DNA from: Nitrospirota bacterium
Lineage (GTDB): Bacteria; JACPQY01
Length of the DNA: 64,000 nt
Assembly: GCA_016180645.1 (NCBI GenBank)
Contig: JACPAV010000002.1
Location: 110,628-174,627 of the forward strand
Direction: 5' to 3'
A model generated the notes under the pieces. That model was not told the origin of the DNA. It saw only the letters and a list, made by a program, of their open reading frames with translations, and ran no database searches. The translations under genes and the position numbers were made by a program. Of this stretch, positions 42,890-51,132 are shown piece after piece (the stretch's first letter is position 1; each line of letters starts with the position of its first letter).

Positions 42890-43783
42890 TCAGGAACGAC
42901 CGTTCAGGAGGTTGAGCCGCCGGCGCACATTCTCATCAGGCAGGCTGGAGAGATCGAGTCGTCGCATGGAGTAGATCTCCGACTTGTTGATTTCCGGAAT
43001 CAGAGTCGAAAACTCCGGACTGGCCCAGGGGTCATGACGCGCGCTGATGGTTTTTCCCGTCAATCCCCGCGCCTGTTCCGATAGAAGGTACCGGACGCAT
43101 TCAACCGGAACCTGCATCGGAACCGACCCCTCACGCAGTTTCTTTTCCGTTTCGTCGTACTGCGGGCCGGCCCGCTCCCGCCCTGCCCGCAAAGTGCGTT
43201 CGTGAATTTCCGTGGCCACGAATCCCGGGGCCACGGCATTGACGGCGATGCCCCTGGGCGCCAGCTCCGCCGCCACGTTCTCCGTCAGGCGGATGACGGC
43301 CGCTTTCGAGGCCGCGTAGGCGCTGTAGTTGGGGAAGGGATGGAAGGCCCCCCCCCCGGAGAAGTTGATGATCCGCGGCGATCTCTCCCGAACCATGAGA
43401 GGAACCGTGTGTTTGATCATGAAGAAGGTCCCGAAGAGATTGACTTCAAATGTTCTCGTCCACTCCTCCGATTCCACCGAAATCGCCGGGCCGATGGCCC
43501 CGAACCCGCCCGCGCAATTGATCAGCGCGTCCACCCAGGCCGTGTGTTTTCGGATCTCCTCCGCGAGGGTCTTGACCTGCGGCTCGCGCGAGACGTCACA
43601 GACAAAAGCCGTGGTACCGGGGAGGCCCCGGACGACCTCCTCCAACCGATTCACCCGCCGCGCGCACAGGTAGAGGACGTGGCCGTCGGCGGCCAGCGAC
43701 CGGGCAAGCGCCGCGCCAATTCCGGAACTTGCGCCGGCGATCACGATGTGACGGCGATCAGACACGCCCCTCACCCATCGCAA
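42890..43783 (-). CDS. Short-chain dehydrogenase/reductase
   Basis: 297 residues, classical SDR. Marks: HIVIAGASSGIGAALARSLAADGHVLYLCARR, the NAG-like INCAGG, and the catalytic YxxxK in YSAYAASKAAVIRL. A C-terminal extension after residue 240 (PEFSTLIPEINKSEIYSMRRLDL) is longer than usual. The ATG at 43783 overlaps the upstream gene by 26 bp; GTG 43765 is an alternative start with an 8-bp overlap. It probably reduces a keto group on a glycan precursor. The substrate is unknown. Confidence 0.8.
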   Translation of the reverse strand: MRWVRGVSDRRHIVIAGASSGIGAALARSLAADGHVLYLCARRVNRLEEVVRGLPGTTAFVCDVSREPQVKTLAEEIRKHTAWVDALINCAGGFGAIGPAISVESEEWTRTFEVNLFGTFFMIKHTVPLMVRERSPRIINFSGGGAFHPFPNYSAYAASKAAVIRLTENVAAELAPRGIAVNAVAPGFVATEIHERTLRAGRERAGPQYDETEKKLREGSVPMQVPVECVRYLLSEQARGLTGKTISARHDPWASPEFSTLIPEINKSEIYSMRRLDLSSLPDENVRRRLNLLNGRS

Positions 43784-45068
43784 TCAACTCAAATCCGTTC
43801 CGCCGCGCCTCGGCCCGCTTGAGAATCCCCACGCAGTCGATGATGAGCCGGCGTCGCATCCTCCGGCCGACGGCGGCATAGTCGGTGGCGACAAACTCAT
43901 CCCAATCACAGGTCACCAGCAGGCAGTCCGCTCCTTCAACAACACCCAAAGCATCACGCTCAACCGCCAGGCCTTCGAAACCGCCGGGAAGGCCCGCCAC
44001 CGGATCGTATACTCGAAGTTCCGCCCGGCCTTGTAAATCATGGAGAACCCGGACGGCAAAAGAATTCCGCGTCGATTGGGTATTCTTCTTGTAAGCCAAA
44101 CCCCATACGCCGATCTTGGGAGGGGAGGCGTGCGGAAAGACGCGCGCGCTCAATTGCCTGTGTACCCACCGATATCGATCCCGATTGTGGTCCAGGATGC
44201 AGCGAACCAGGCCCGTTTCGACTCCGTTCTCCCGGCTCGCGGTTTCCAGTCGGGACAGATCCCGTTCGATATTCCCTCCGGCAATGCCGAGACTCGGTCG
44301 AAGGTAGGCGTGGGGGCCGATCCGACGGTCGGATCTGAGAACCGCGATGACGTCCTGCATGCTGGCTCCCGTCGCCTCGCAAAGGTCTGCCATGTGATTG
44401 GAAAAAGTGACCGAAAGGGCGAGGAAGTAGTTGACGGCCGCCTTCGACAACTCGGCGCTTTCGTAGGACATGACTTGGACCGGGCAAGCGAAGTGCGACA
44501 CAATGGATTGCAACCGCTGAGGCAACGCCTCATCGGGGTGCTCACAACCCAAGAGGACCCGTTCCGGACGGAGACTCCGTTCCACAGCTTGTCCGATTAC
44601 CAAAGTCTCCACCCAATTGAACAGTTCAAAGGTGAGACCGGGTCTGGACGCGCAAATGGTATCCTTGAGTTCACGCGTGTAGCCCGTGGGAACCTGACTC
44701 ATCAGAAGAAGCAGGGTTCCGTCGGCAAGTTGAGGGATGACCTTGACCACCAGTTCATCAAGTTTGGAGAGGGCCGAATGGGAATCGGGGCCGCTCCCGG
44801 TGTCCAGGGAGAGAACGACCGTCCCGCAACTCTGGATGGACTCGAAGGCGGAGAGAAGGGGAAACCTCTCCCGGCTCTTGTCCCACAATTCCTGAAGGCC
44901 CGGTTCATGAATCGGGAATCGCCCCGCCTTGAGATCCGAGATGAGGTCCGCGTCTGAATCGACGGCCACGATGCTCATTTCCAAAGACGACCAGCAGACA
45001 GACGAGACCAGGCCCAAATGAGAAAGCCCCACGAAGGCAATCCGCTCTTCTGCGCGAGCTCGCGTCAT
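43758..45068 (-). CDS. UDP-glucose/GDP-mannose dehydrogenase family protein lacking the catalytic cysteine
   Basis: 436 residues from the ATG at 45068, which overlaps the upstream stop by 4 bp. The NAD-binding domain starts RIAFVGLSHLGLVSSVCWSS. The central helix ESAELSKAAVNYFLALSVTFSNHMADLCE keeps the catalytic Lys209 and Asn213. The C-terminal domain has GVWGLAYKKNTQSTRNS. Where family members have GFGGSCFPKD, this protein has LGIAGGNIERDL (about residues 260-271), so the thioester-forming cysteine is absent. Full oxidation of C6 to an acid by the normal route should fail. It may do a single oxidation or another reaction. Confidence 0.8.
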   Translation of the reverse strand: MTRARAEERIAFVGLSHLGLVSSVCWSSLEMSIVAVDSDADLISDLKAGRFPIHEPGLQELWDKSRERFPLLSAFESIQSCGTVVLSLDTGSGPDSHSALSKLDELVVKVIPQLADGTLLLLMSQVPTGYTRELKDTICASRPGLTFELFNWVETLVIGQAVERSLRPERVLLGCEHPDEALPQRLQSIVSHFACPVQVMSYESAELSKAAVNYFLALSVTFSNHMADLCEATGASMQDVIAVLRSDRRIGPHAYLRPSLGIAGGNIERDLSRLETASRENGVETGLVRCILDHNRDRYRWVHRQLSARVFPHASPPKIGVWGLAYKKNTQSTRNSFAVRVLHDLQGRAELRVYDPVAGLPGGFEGLAVERDALGVVEGADCLLVTCDWDEFVATDYAAVGRRMRRRLIIDCVGILKRAEARRNGFELIAMGEGRV

Positions 45069-46111
45069 TCGGTCTCCCGGCATTCTGCGAAGCGCGCAGC
45101 CTGCTCGGCCAGACGATGGAGGCTCGACGAGATGCGCCAGTCGCCGTCCAGGCTGGTGTGGCCCTCCTGCACGCGCCGCTCGAACTCCTTGATATCCAGT
45201 TCCCAAGTCGGATCCTCCATTTCGATCCTGTCCGTCGTCTCGACCGGCCTGCCGCTGGGGAGGACCCGACGGTGAAGCTCGAACGTCGCGGCCCCCCATT
45301 TGGTCAACCCCGCCGCATGGAGGGAACCCTTTTCCCCGTAGACGTCCACGCGGAATGTGTTTTTCCACATGATGTTCGCGCATTCGAAGAAAAATCTCCG
45401 GTCCGGCGTCGCAAAGAGACAGTAGTCGTATGCCTTGGATTCCAACCTGCGGGCGTCCACCAAGCGGAACCGTGTGTCCTGGATTCCGAACAAATAGCCG
45501 GCCAGATCGATCAGATGAGACCCGAGGTCTTCGATCACTCCGTAGCCCGACTCCCGCCAGGTGCCCAACCAGTTCCGAACCGTCCCGTTCCCGTACTGTA
45601 TCCGCGCGTGGTAGATCTCTCCCAACGTGGATTCGTCCAACTTTCGTTTGAGCAGCCGGATGTGCGGCTCAAAGCGATGGTTGTAGGAGGTGTACCATAC
45701 GCAGCCGGACTGGGAGGCCAGGGCCGCTGTGGAGCGTGCGATTTCCAAATCCGGAAACACCAGCGGTTTTTCCACAAGCACATGCTTCCTCCTCGCCAGG
45801 CATTCCCGAAGAAGCTTCAGCTTCTCTCCGTTCGGAACGCAGAGGATCACCGCATCGTATCCGGCGTCCGGCGCCTGCTCGATTCCTCGGTGGTCCGCCT
45901 CCCGATTTTCCGGGTCCACGGTCGCCACGCATGCGCGGCCGAGAATTCGACGCCGCTTCCCGCCCAAATGGCCCAACCCAACCAGAAGATATCTCAGCCG
46001 GAACGGGTTCAGATGGACCTCCGCCGGACCGGCGCGATTCCCCAACCGGTTCGCTCCCGTACGGGGTTCCCCTGGGGCGGAATTCACAAGGCTCCTCTGC
46101 TCCCCGACCAC
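45065..46111 (-). CDS. Gfo/Idh/MocA family oxidoreductase
   Basis: 348 residues from GTG 46111; the first 35 residues are untypical, so the true start may be later. The Rossmann start is LRYLLVGLGHLGGKRRRIL, the signature EKPLVFPD (catalytic Lys) follows near residue 118, and the C-terminal domain includes NHRFEPHIRLLKRKL and GVIEDLGSHLIDLAGYLFG. It oxidises or reduces a sugar hydroxyl or keto group with NAD(P). Next to a dehydrogenase-family gene and a DegT aminotransferase it recalls the WbpA-WbpB-WbpE order for 3-amino sugars. Confidence 0.87.
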   Translation of the reverse strand: MVGEQRSLVNSAPGEPRTGANRLGNRAGPAEVHLNPFRLRYLLVGLGHLGGKRRRILGRACVATVDPENREADHRGIEQAPDAGYDAVILCVPNGEKLKLLRECLARRKHVLVEKPLVFPDLEIARSTAALASQSGCVWYTSYNHRFEPHIRLLKRKLDESTLGEIYHARIQYGNGTVRNWLGTWRESGYGVIEDLGSHLIDLAGYLFGIQDTRFRLVDARRLESKAYDYCLFATPDRRFFFECANIMWKNTFRVDVYGEKGSLHAAGLTKWGAATFELHRRVLPSGRPVETTDRIEMEDPTWELDIKEFERRVQEGHTSLDGDWRISSSLHRLAEQAARFAECRETE

Positions 46112-46122
46112 CCCTGAGCGGG

Positions 46123-47751
46123 CTACAGCGGCTGGGCCGCGCGGGGCTTGGGCATGCCCGCTTCAAGGCTGCCCGGTGGCGCCAAGGGCGCCGGTTTTCG
46201 CCGCGCGCTCCTGCGCGCCCCCCAGCCGGCCATCTCCTGGGCCGATTGGAGCCTGGCCATGACGCCGGGCGTATCGATCGGAATATTGCCTTCCTGTTCA
46301 CAAGCCACCGCGGCCGCCAAGCTCCCCAGGATGGCGGCCTGAACGATATCGCCCGTTCGCGCCAACACCAGGCTGGCCGTGGCGAGCAGGGCATCGCCCG
46401 CGCCCACGGCGTCCACCAAGCGCTCCACAAAGGTGTCAAGGTGAAAGAAACTGCGTGGACTGCTTTTCGGGCTGCGATAGGCCAGGATTCCACGCGCCCC
46501 CAATTTCAGAAGTACGAATCGGGCCCGGGCGGCCGTCATGAGTCGCTGGGCGAGGGATCGCACACCCGAATCTTGGTCGCCCAGGGCGAACCGGGCCTCG
46601 TGCTCATTGGGCGTGATGAGGTCGAACCCCTTGAAGTCGAGGATGTTTCCCCATCGGCTGCTCACTTGGCTGTCTGCCACTTTCAACGATCCGGGCGGAA
46701 TGGCCTCCGTGAGTATCTTCACCGAGTCGCTGTGGAAGAGGCCGTGTCGGAAATCGCTGAACACAACCAAGTCCGAGGGAAGATTCCGAATGAAACCCTG
46801 GATGACCTCGATTTGTCTGGCGGCCAACGGGCTGTTGTCCAGGGTATCCACCTGAAGCAGTTTGTAGTTTCCCGCCCAAAAACGCTCTTTCAGGATGGTC
46901 GGCCGATGGGACTCTCGAACCGCGTTGACGTGGACGCCCGAGGATTTCAGGTCTTCCATCGCCATTTCGGCGAGCGAATCCTCCCCCAGAACGGTCGTAA
47001 GCGTCACCTCCGCTCCCAAGCTCCGGAGGTGCTTCGCGACAATACCCGCCCCCCCGACGAACGTCTTGGATTGCTCCAATCGAACGCTGAAGGTCGGAGT
47101 CTTCGTGGCAGGGCCAAGGAGAGCGCAGTAAGAGTACTTGTCCACGATGGTGTCCCCTACGACGTGAACGTTCACGCCGGCCAAACTTTCCAGAGTCTTG
47201 CGGAGCCGCCCAAACGCGACCCCCTCGGCCTCCATGAGGGTGCCCAGCTTCTCCAATGTCAGGCGGGGCTTGTGTTGCGCCAGAATTTTTGTCGATGAAT
47301 AGACGACGTCTCCCGGGGAGAAGATGAACTTCCCCCCATAGCTCGATACCACCTCGATCTCCTTTTGGGTCTTGGGATGCACGCCGGCCGCGGAGTATTC
47401 GTACCCCTTGACAAAACAATCGGGCTGGAGACTCCTGATGTTTTCCAGCGGCTCCGGACGAAAATCCACGATCACATAATCGACAACCTCCAACGCAGCG
47501 AGATTGGCGGCGCGCAACTCGTGCGGAACGTAGGGCCGGCCTTCACCTTTGTCGATGAATTCGTCCGAAGTCACGCTTGCAACCAAAATATCCCCGTGGG
47601 TCTTGGCGTAGAGCAGGTGACGGATATGTCCGGGGTGAACGATGTCGAAGGCGCCGTGACACATCACCACCGTCTGCGTCCGAGGACGGGGACCGATGAC
47701 GGCACGCAGTTCCTCGACGGTCTTGATCTTGTGCTTGTATGGGTCGAACAT
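46123..47751 (-). CDS. Fused nucleotidyltransferase-PfkB kinase (HldE-like, reversed domain order)
   Basis: 542 residues. Residues 22-160 are a cytidylyltransferase-like domain with the HxGH motif in CHGAFDIVHPGHIRHL (H39-H42) and DVVYSSTKI. Residues 190-510 are a PfkB sugar kinase with FVGGAGIVAKHLRSLGAEVTL, LKLGARGILAY and the catalytic VDAVGAGDALLA. Classical HldE has the kinase first and the transferase second; here the order is reversed. By analogy it would phosphorylate a heptose phosphate and attach a nucleotide. GmhB lies 4 kb downstream. Confidence 0.87.
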   Translation of the reverse strand: MFDPYKHKIKTVEELRAVIGPRPRTQTVVMCHGAFDIVHPGHIRHLLYAKTHGDILVASVTSDEFIDKGEGRPYVPHELRAANLAALEVVDYVIVDFRPEPLENIRSLQPDCFVKGYEYSAAGVHPKTQKEIEVVSSYGGKFIFSPGDVVYSSTKILAQHKPRLTLEKLGTLMEAEGVAFGRLRKTLESLAGVNVHVVGDTIVDKYSYCALLGPATKTPTFSVRLEQSKTFVGGAGIVAKHLRSLGAEVTLTTVLGEDSLAEMAMEDLKSSGVHVNAVRESHRPTILKERFWAGNYKLLQVDTLDNSPLAARQIEVIQGFIRNLPSDLVVFSDFRHGLFHSDSVKILTEAIPPGSLKVADSQVSSRWGNILDFKGFDLITPNEHEARFALGDQDSGVRSLAQRLMTAARARFVLLKLGARGILAYRSPKSSPRSFFHLDTFVERLVDAVGAGDALLATASLVLARTGDIVQAAILGSLAAAVACEQEGNIPIDTPGVMARLQSAQEMAGWGARRSARRKPAPLAPPGSLEAGMPKPRAAQPL

Positions 47752-47763
47752 GATGGCCTCCTC

Positions 47764-48969
47764 TCAACGGGGCGGTTGTTCCGGCTGACGGCCGCTTGCG
47801 TCCACCGCTCGGGACCGGGCCTTTCGGCCCGGCATCCCAACGGCGGAACGCGATCCACGGTAGAATCGACGAATTCGGGCGACCACGGTTTCTCTCTCTT
47901 CCATGGTCAGTTCCGGGAAGATGGGGAGACTCAGGATCCGCCCGGACAACGCCTCCGTCAGGGGCAGATCCCCGGGACGGTAGCCGAGTTCACGGGCAGC
48001 TTCTTGCAGATGAGTGGGAATCGGATAATGGATGCGCGTCTCGACGCCGGTCCGGGAAAGGTGCTCGCGAAGGGCATCGCGTCGGTCGGCCTGAACCATG
48101 AACGTCTGGTAAACGGCGAATTCGTGGTCTCGGTCCGCCGGGACCTTGACGACGTCCGACAGTACTTCCCGGTAGTAGGATGCCAATCGCCGACGTTCCT
48201 CGATCCATCCATCCAGTCGCCGCAACTTGATCCTCAGCCATGCCGCTTGGACCGTATCGAGCCGGCTGTTCACGCTCCAGAATTCGCATTCTCCAGGGCT
48301 TCGCAGTCCGTGATTTCTCCCCTTCACCAAGAACCGATAGAGGGCCTCGTCATGGGTCGTCACGATCCCCCCGTCCCCGCAGGCGCCCAGGTTCTTGAGC
48401 GGATGCAGGCTGAAACAACCGACCGTTCCGATGGAGCCGACCCGCCTGTCGCCCAGCCGGGCGCCGACGGCCTGCGCCGCGTCTTCAACCACGAAAAGCC
48501 CATACTCCCGGGCCACGGCCATGACGGCGTTCATGTCCACCGGTCGACCGGTGAGGTGCACCGGCAGGATAGCCCGAGTCCGGGTTGTGATCGCCTTCAC
48601 AACGGCCTCAGGATCGATGTTGAAGTCGTCCCGGACGTCCACAAAGACCGGCCTGGCGCCGACCCGCACGATGGCGGCCACGGGCGCCATGAAGGAATTG
48701 GCGACCGTGATCACCTCATCCCCCGCACCAATGCCCAGTCCCCGGAGGGCGAGAATGAGGGCGTCCGTCCCGTTTCCGACGCCGACCGCATAGCGAGTCC
48801 CGCAGTAGGCGGCGAACTCCGCCTCGAAAGCGGAGACTTCCTCTCCGAGAATGGAATCGCCGCGTGAAAGAACTCCGTCTGCCGCAGCCCATAGCTCGGC
48901 CCGCAAGGGACCGTGCTGTCTTGCCAGATCAATGAAAGGGACCCTGCCCCCCATCTTGCTTGAAGCCAT
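47764..48969 (-). CDS. DegT/DnrJ/EryC1 sugar aminotransferase
   Basis: 401 residues, PLP fold type I. Marks: VPFIDLARQHGPLRAELWAAADGVLSRGDSILGEEVSAFE, GVGNGTDALILALRGLGIGAGDEVI, the cofactor region VVEDAAQAVGA, and FSLHPLKNLGACGDGGI with the Schiff-base lysine. It transaminates a keto nucleotide sugar (3- or 4-keto). It begins 3 bp after the epimerase gene. Pairing with the Gfo/Idh oxidoreductase suggests a 3-amino sugar, as in WbpB/WbpE. The last 30 residues are a basic tail of no known role. Confidence 0.9.
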   Translation of the reverse strand: MASSKMGGRVPFIDLARQHGPLRAELWAAADGVLSRGDSILGEEVSAFEAEFAAYCGTRYAVGVGNGTDALILALRGLGIGAGDEVITVANSFMAPVAAIVRVGARPVFVDVRDDFNIDPEAVVKAITTRTRAILPVHLTGRPVDMNAVMAVAREYGLFVVEDAAQAVGARLGDRRVGSIGTVGCFSLHPLKNLGACGDGGIVTTHDEALYRFLVKGRNHGLRSPGECEFWSVNSRLDTVQAAWLRIKLRRLDGWIEERRRLASYYREVLSDVVKVPADRDHEFAVYQTFMVQADRRDALREHLSRTGVETRIHYPIPTHLQEAARELGYRPGDLPLTEALSGRILSLPIFPELTMEERETVVARIRRFYRGSRSAVGMPGRKARSRAVDASGRQPEQPPR

Positions 48970-48971
48970 GC

Positions 48972-50027
48972 TCAGGACAGGCGGACTTCCTTCATCCGCC
49001 GCACGTTGTAGTACCGGCTGTCATCCAGCGATCCGGGGAAAGATCCATGGCTGAAAGCCCGACAGAGGTCCATCACGGCGTCTCGAACCGAGCGTTTAGG
49101 TCTGAAGCCCAGTTCACGCGCGATCTTCTCGGAAGAGACCTGGTACGACCGGATGTCGTCGGAGGGCACCGTTTCAACTTGGATGTCCCCCCGTTCCGGG
49201 ACGACTTCCCGAACGACCGAGCGGACCCTCTCGGCGATCTCCGCGATGGTGTAGACTTCCGTGCCCACATTGAACACTTTGCCCGCAATGCGCTCGCCCG
49301 GCTCTTCGAGCAGGCGGAGGTACAGATCCACCATGTCCTCCATGTGGATATTCGGTCTCTTCTGCATCCCGCCAAACACGGTCATCCGTCCTTTTCGAAC
49401 GGCGTGATTCGTCAGCAGGTTGACGGTCAGGTCGAAACGTTGGCGAGGAGAGCAGCCGCACACCGTTGAAGGCCGGATGACGACCACGGTGAAGTCCCGC
49501 GACTGCTCGTCCAACAGGAGCGGCTCGCACAGTCCCTTGTATCGGTTGTAGTCCGTAACAGGCAGGAGGGGATGTTCCTCCGTGACCGCCTCCGCCTCGC
49601 TCACCCCGTATACACTCGCGGTGGAGGCGTAGATGAAACGGCGAATTCCGTTCTCCTTGCTGGCCCGAACGAGCGGCCCGAAGGCATCATAGTTGATGGA
49701 GCGGCTGAGCGTCGGATTCAATTCGAAACTCGGATCGTTCGAGATGCAGGCCAGATGAATGACCGCGTCACATCCCCGGACCGTTTCCACCAGGAGATCG
49801 CGATCTCTTATGTCACCTCGGATTTCAACCAGACGGGGATCGCTCCTCACGCCCTCGAGCGACTCCCTCCCGTAGAGGTAGAGATCCAGGACTCGGACGC
49901 CGTATCCCAGCGCCAAGAGCCTGGCGACCAGCACACTTCCGACGTAGCCCGCTCCCCCCGTAATGAGGACCGTTTGCCTCCTCCCGGACGGCTGCGGATG
50001 TTCTGGATGGCCGGTCGATTGCTCCAC
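48972..50027 (-). CDS. NAD-dependent sugar epimerase/dehydratase (extended SDR)
   Basis: 351 residues from GTG 50027, chosen because it lies 4 bp after the previous stop and a longer frame would run through that gene. Marks: TVLITGGAGYVGSVLVARLLALGYGVRVLDLYLYG, STASVYGVSEAEAVTEE, and the YxxxK of YNRYKGLCEPLLL (YNRYK). The IHLACISNDPSFELNP segment is typical of the dTDP-/UDP-sugar SDR branch acting on 4-keto or deoxy sugars. It is part of the minus-strand glycan set. The substrate is not assignable. Confidence 0.85.
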   Translation of the reverse strand: MEQSTGHPEHPQPSGRRQTVLITGGAGYVGSVLVARLLALGYGVRVLDLYLYGRESLEGVRSDPRLVEIRGDIRDRDLLVETVRGCDAVIHLACISNDPSFELNPTLSRSINYDAFGPLVRASKENGIRRFIYASTASVYGVSEAEAVTEEHPLLPVTDYNRYKGLCEPLLLDEQSRDFTVVVIRPSTVCGCSPRQRFDLTVNLLTNHAVRKGRMTVFGGMQKRPNIHMEDMVDLYLRLLEEPGERIAGKVFNVGTEVYTIAEIAERVRSVVREVVPERGDIQVETVPSDDIRSYQVSSEKIARELGFRPKRSVRDAVMDLCRAFSHGSFPGSLDDSRYYNVRRMKEVRLS

Positions 50028-50031
50028 GAGA

Positions 50032-51132
50032 CTAGGCCCGGTAGGCAGGGAAGAAATCCCCGGTCGGCGCCCCGACCTTTGGTGGGTGCTCAGCCGCCCA
50101 CTCCTCTTCAAGTCGCGCGTACGCCACCGGATCATGGATTCTCTCCCCGATGAAGTAGTCCACCCGGGTTCGCGCAAACTTGCTTTTGAAGCGGAGCAAA
50201 CCGTCCTGGTCCGCGGCCGCTCCTCCCAGATGAAGCCATTCTTTGCCCGCCTCCGCCATCTCCGACGCCGCCGTAAACATCAGAAGCTCACCCGGACACA
50301 AAGGGTTCACCCCCTCCAGAGTCCCCGCCAAGTGGTAGTGGACATATTTGTCGCCATGGAGGAAGAGCGCGGCGGACAACACCCTCCCGCCCTCGTCTCT
50401 GGCGAAATAGAGAGAGACCCAACGATCATCGAGGCCGCCCAAGCGGGAGAAGTAGTCGGAAGAGAAGTAGTAGAAGGATTTCGCCCTGCGGCGTTCCATC
50501 GTCCCCCAGTAGATGCCGCAGAAAATGGAAAGGTTGGGGCCGGTCATCGGAACGCGTGTCACCTGGATGCCCCGCCGCTGGGCGATCCTCACGTCCCGCC
50601 GCGCCGATTTCGCAAATCCGTTCAGGATCCCGTCCGGTCCTTTCCGAAGATCGATCACAGGATGCGGTGATGGACCGCGCAGGTCGAAGTATCCGTTCCA
50701 GTCTTCGTGATTGCGGAGCAGCGGATGGAACCGGACGAATTCACTCACGATACCCTCCGCCTCGCAGAACTCCGAGAAATCGCGCCGAAAATCCGACCGC
50801 ACATCGCTCACGTCCATCGGAGTTTCAGCGTAGGCCACCGGTCCGCCGTACTCGAAGGGACTCGTGAGATCGAACTGGGGCCTGGGAGAGGAGCCGCCCA
50901 GCGGCAATCCTTTCAAAGGACGGAGAACAAAAGGGTGGATGACGAGGCCCTGCGCATGCCGGTAGAGACAAAGCGTGATGCGTCCTCCGTCATGATCCGC
51001 CGTTGCAGCCAGGTAAGAGATCTCGTAGTAGACGTCCCCTGCCTTTCGAACGGCGCGCTCCCACTCCTCCTGGAAGGGAGGACGGCCCGTGCCTCCGTCC
51101 AAGAAATGAACTCGAAGAGTAGCGCGGGACAT
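50032..51132 (-). CDS. FemAB/GNAT-like acyl or aminoacyl transferase
   Basis: 366 residues. It has two GNAT-like lobes. The second has GILNGFAKSARRDVRIAQRRGIQVTRV (the helix-strand FAKSARRDVRxAxRxG seen in FemAB-like proteins) and GRVLSAALFLHGDKYVHYHLAGT followed by LLMFTAASEMAEAGKEWLHLGGA. The family transfers amino acids or acyl groups to cell-surface precursors. The ATG overlaps the radical SAM stop by 1 base. Its place between an epimerase and a radical SAM gene suggests decoration of a sugar with an acyl or amino-acid group. Confidence 0.8.
   Translation of the reverse strand: MSRATLRVHFLDGGTGRPPFQEEWERAVRKAGDVYYEISYLAATADHDGGRITLCLYRHAQGLVIHPFVLRPLKGLPLGGSSPRPQFDLTSPFEYGGPVAYAETPMDVSDVRSDFRRDFSEFCEAEGIVSEFVRFHPLLRNHEDWNGYFDLRGPSPHPVIDLRKGPDGILNGFAKSARRDVRIAQRRGIQVTRVPMTGPNLSIFCGIYWGTMERRRAKSFYYFSSDYFSRLGGLDDRWVSLYFARDEGGRVLSAALFLHGDKYVHYHLAGTLEGVNPLCPGELLMFTAASEMAEAGKEWLHLGGAAADQDGLLRFKSKFARTRVDYFIGERIHDPVAYARLEEEWAAEHPPKVGAPTGDFFPAYRA

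Noticed and set aside
47365..48867. 500-codon open frame on the plus strand opposite the DegT and HldE-like genes
   Set aside because: It spans the boundary of two well-supported minus-strand genes and has shadow-like composition.
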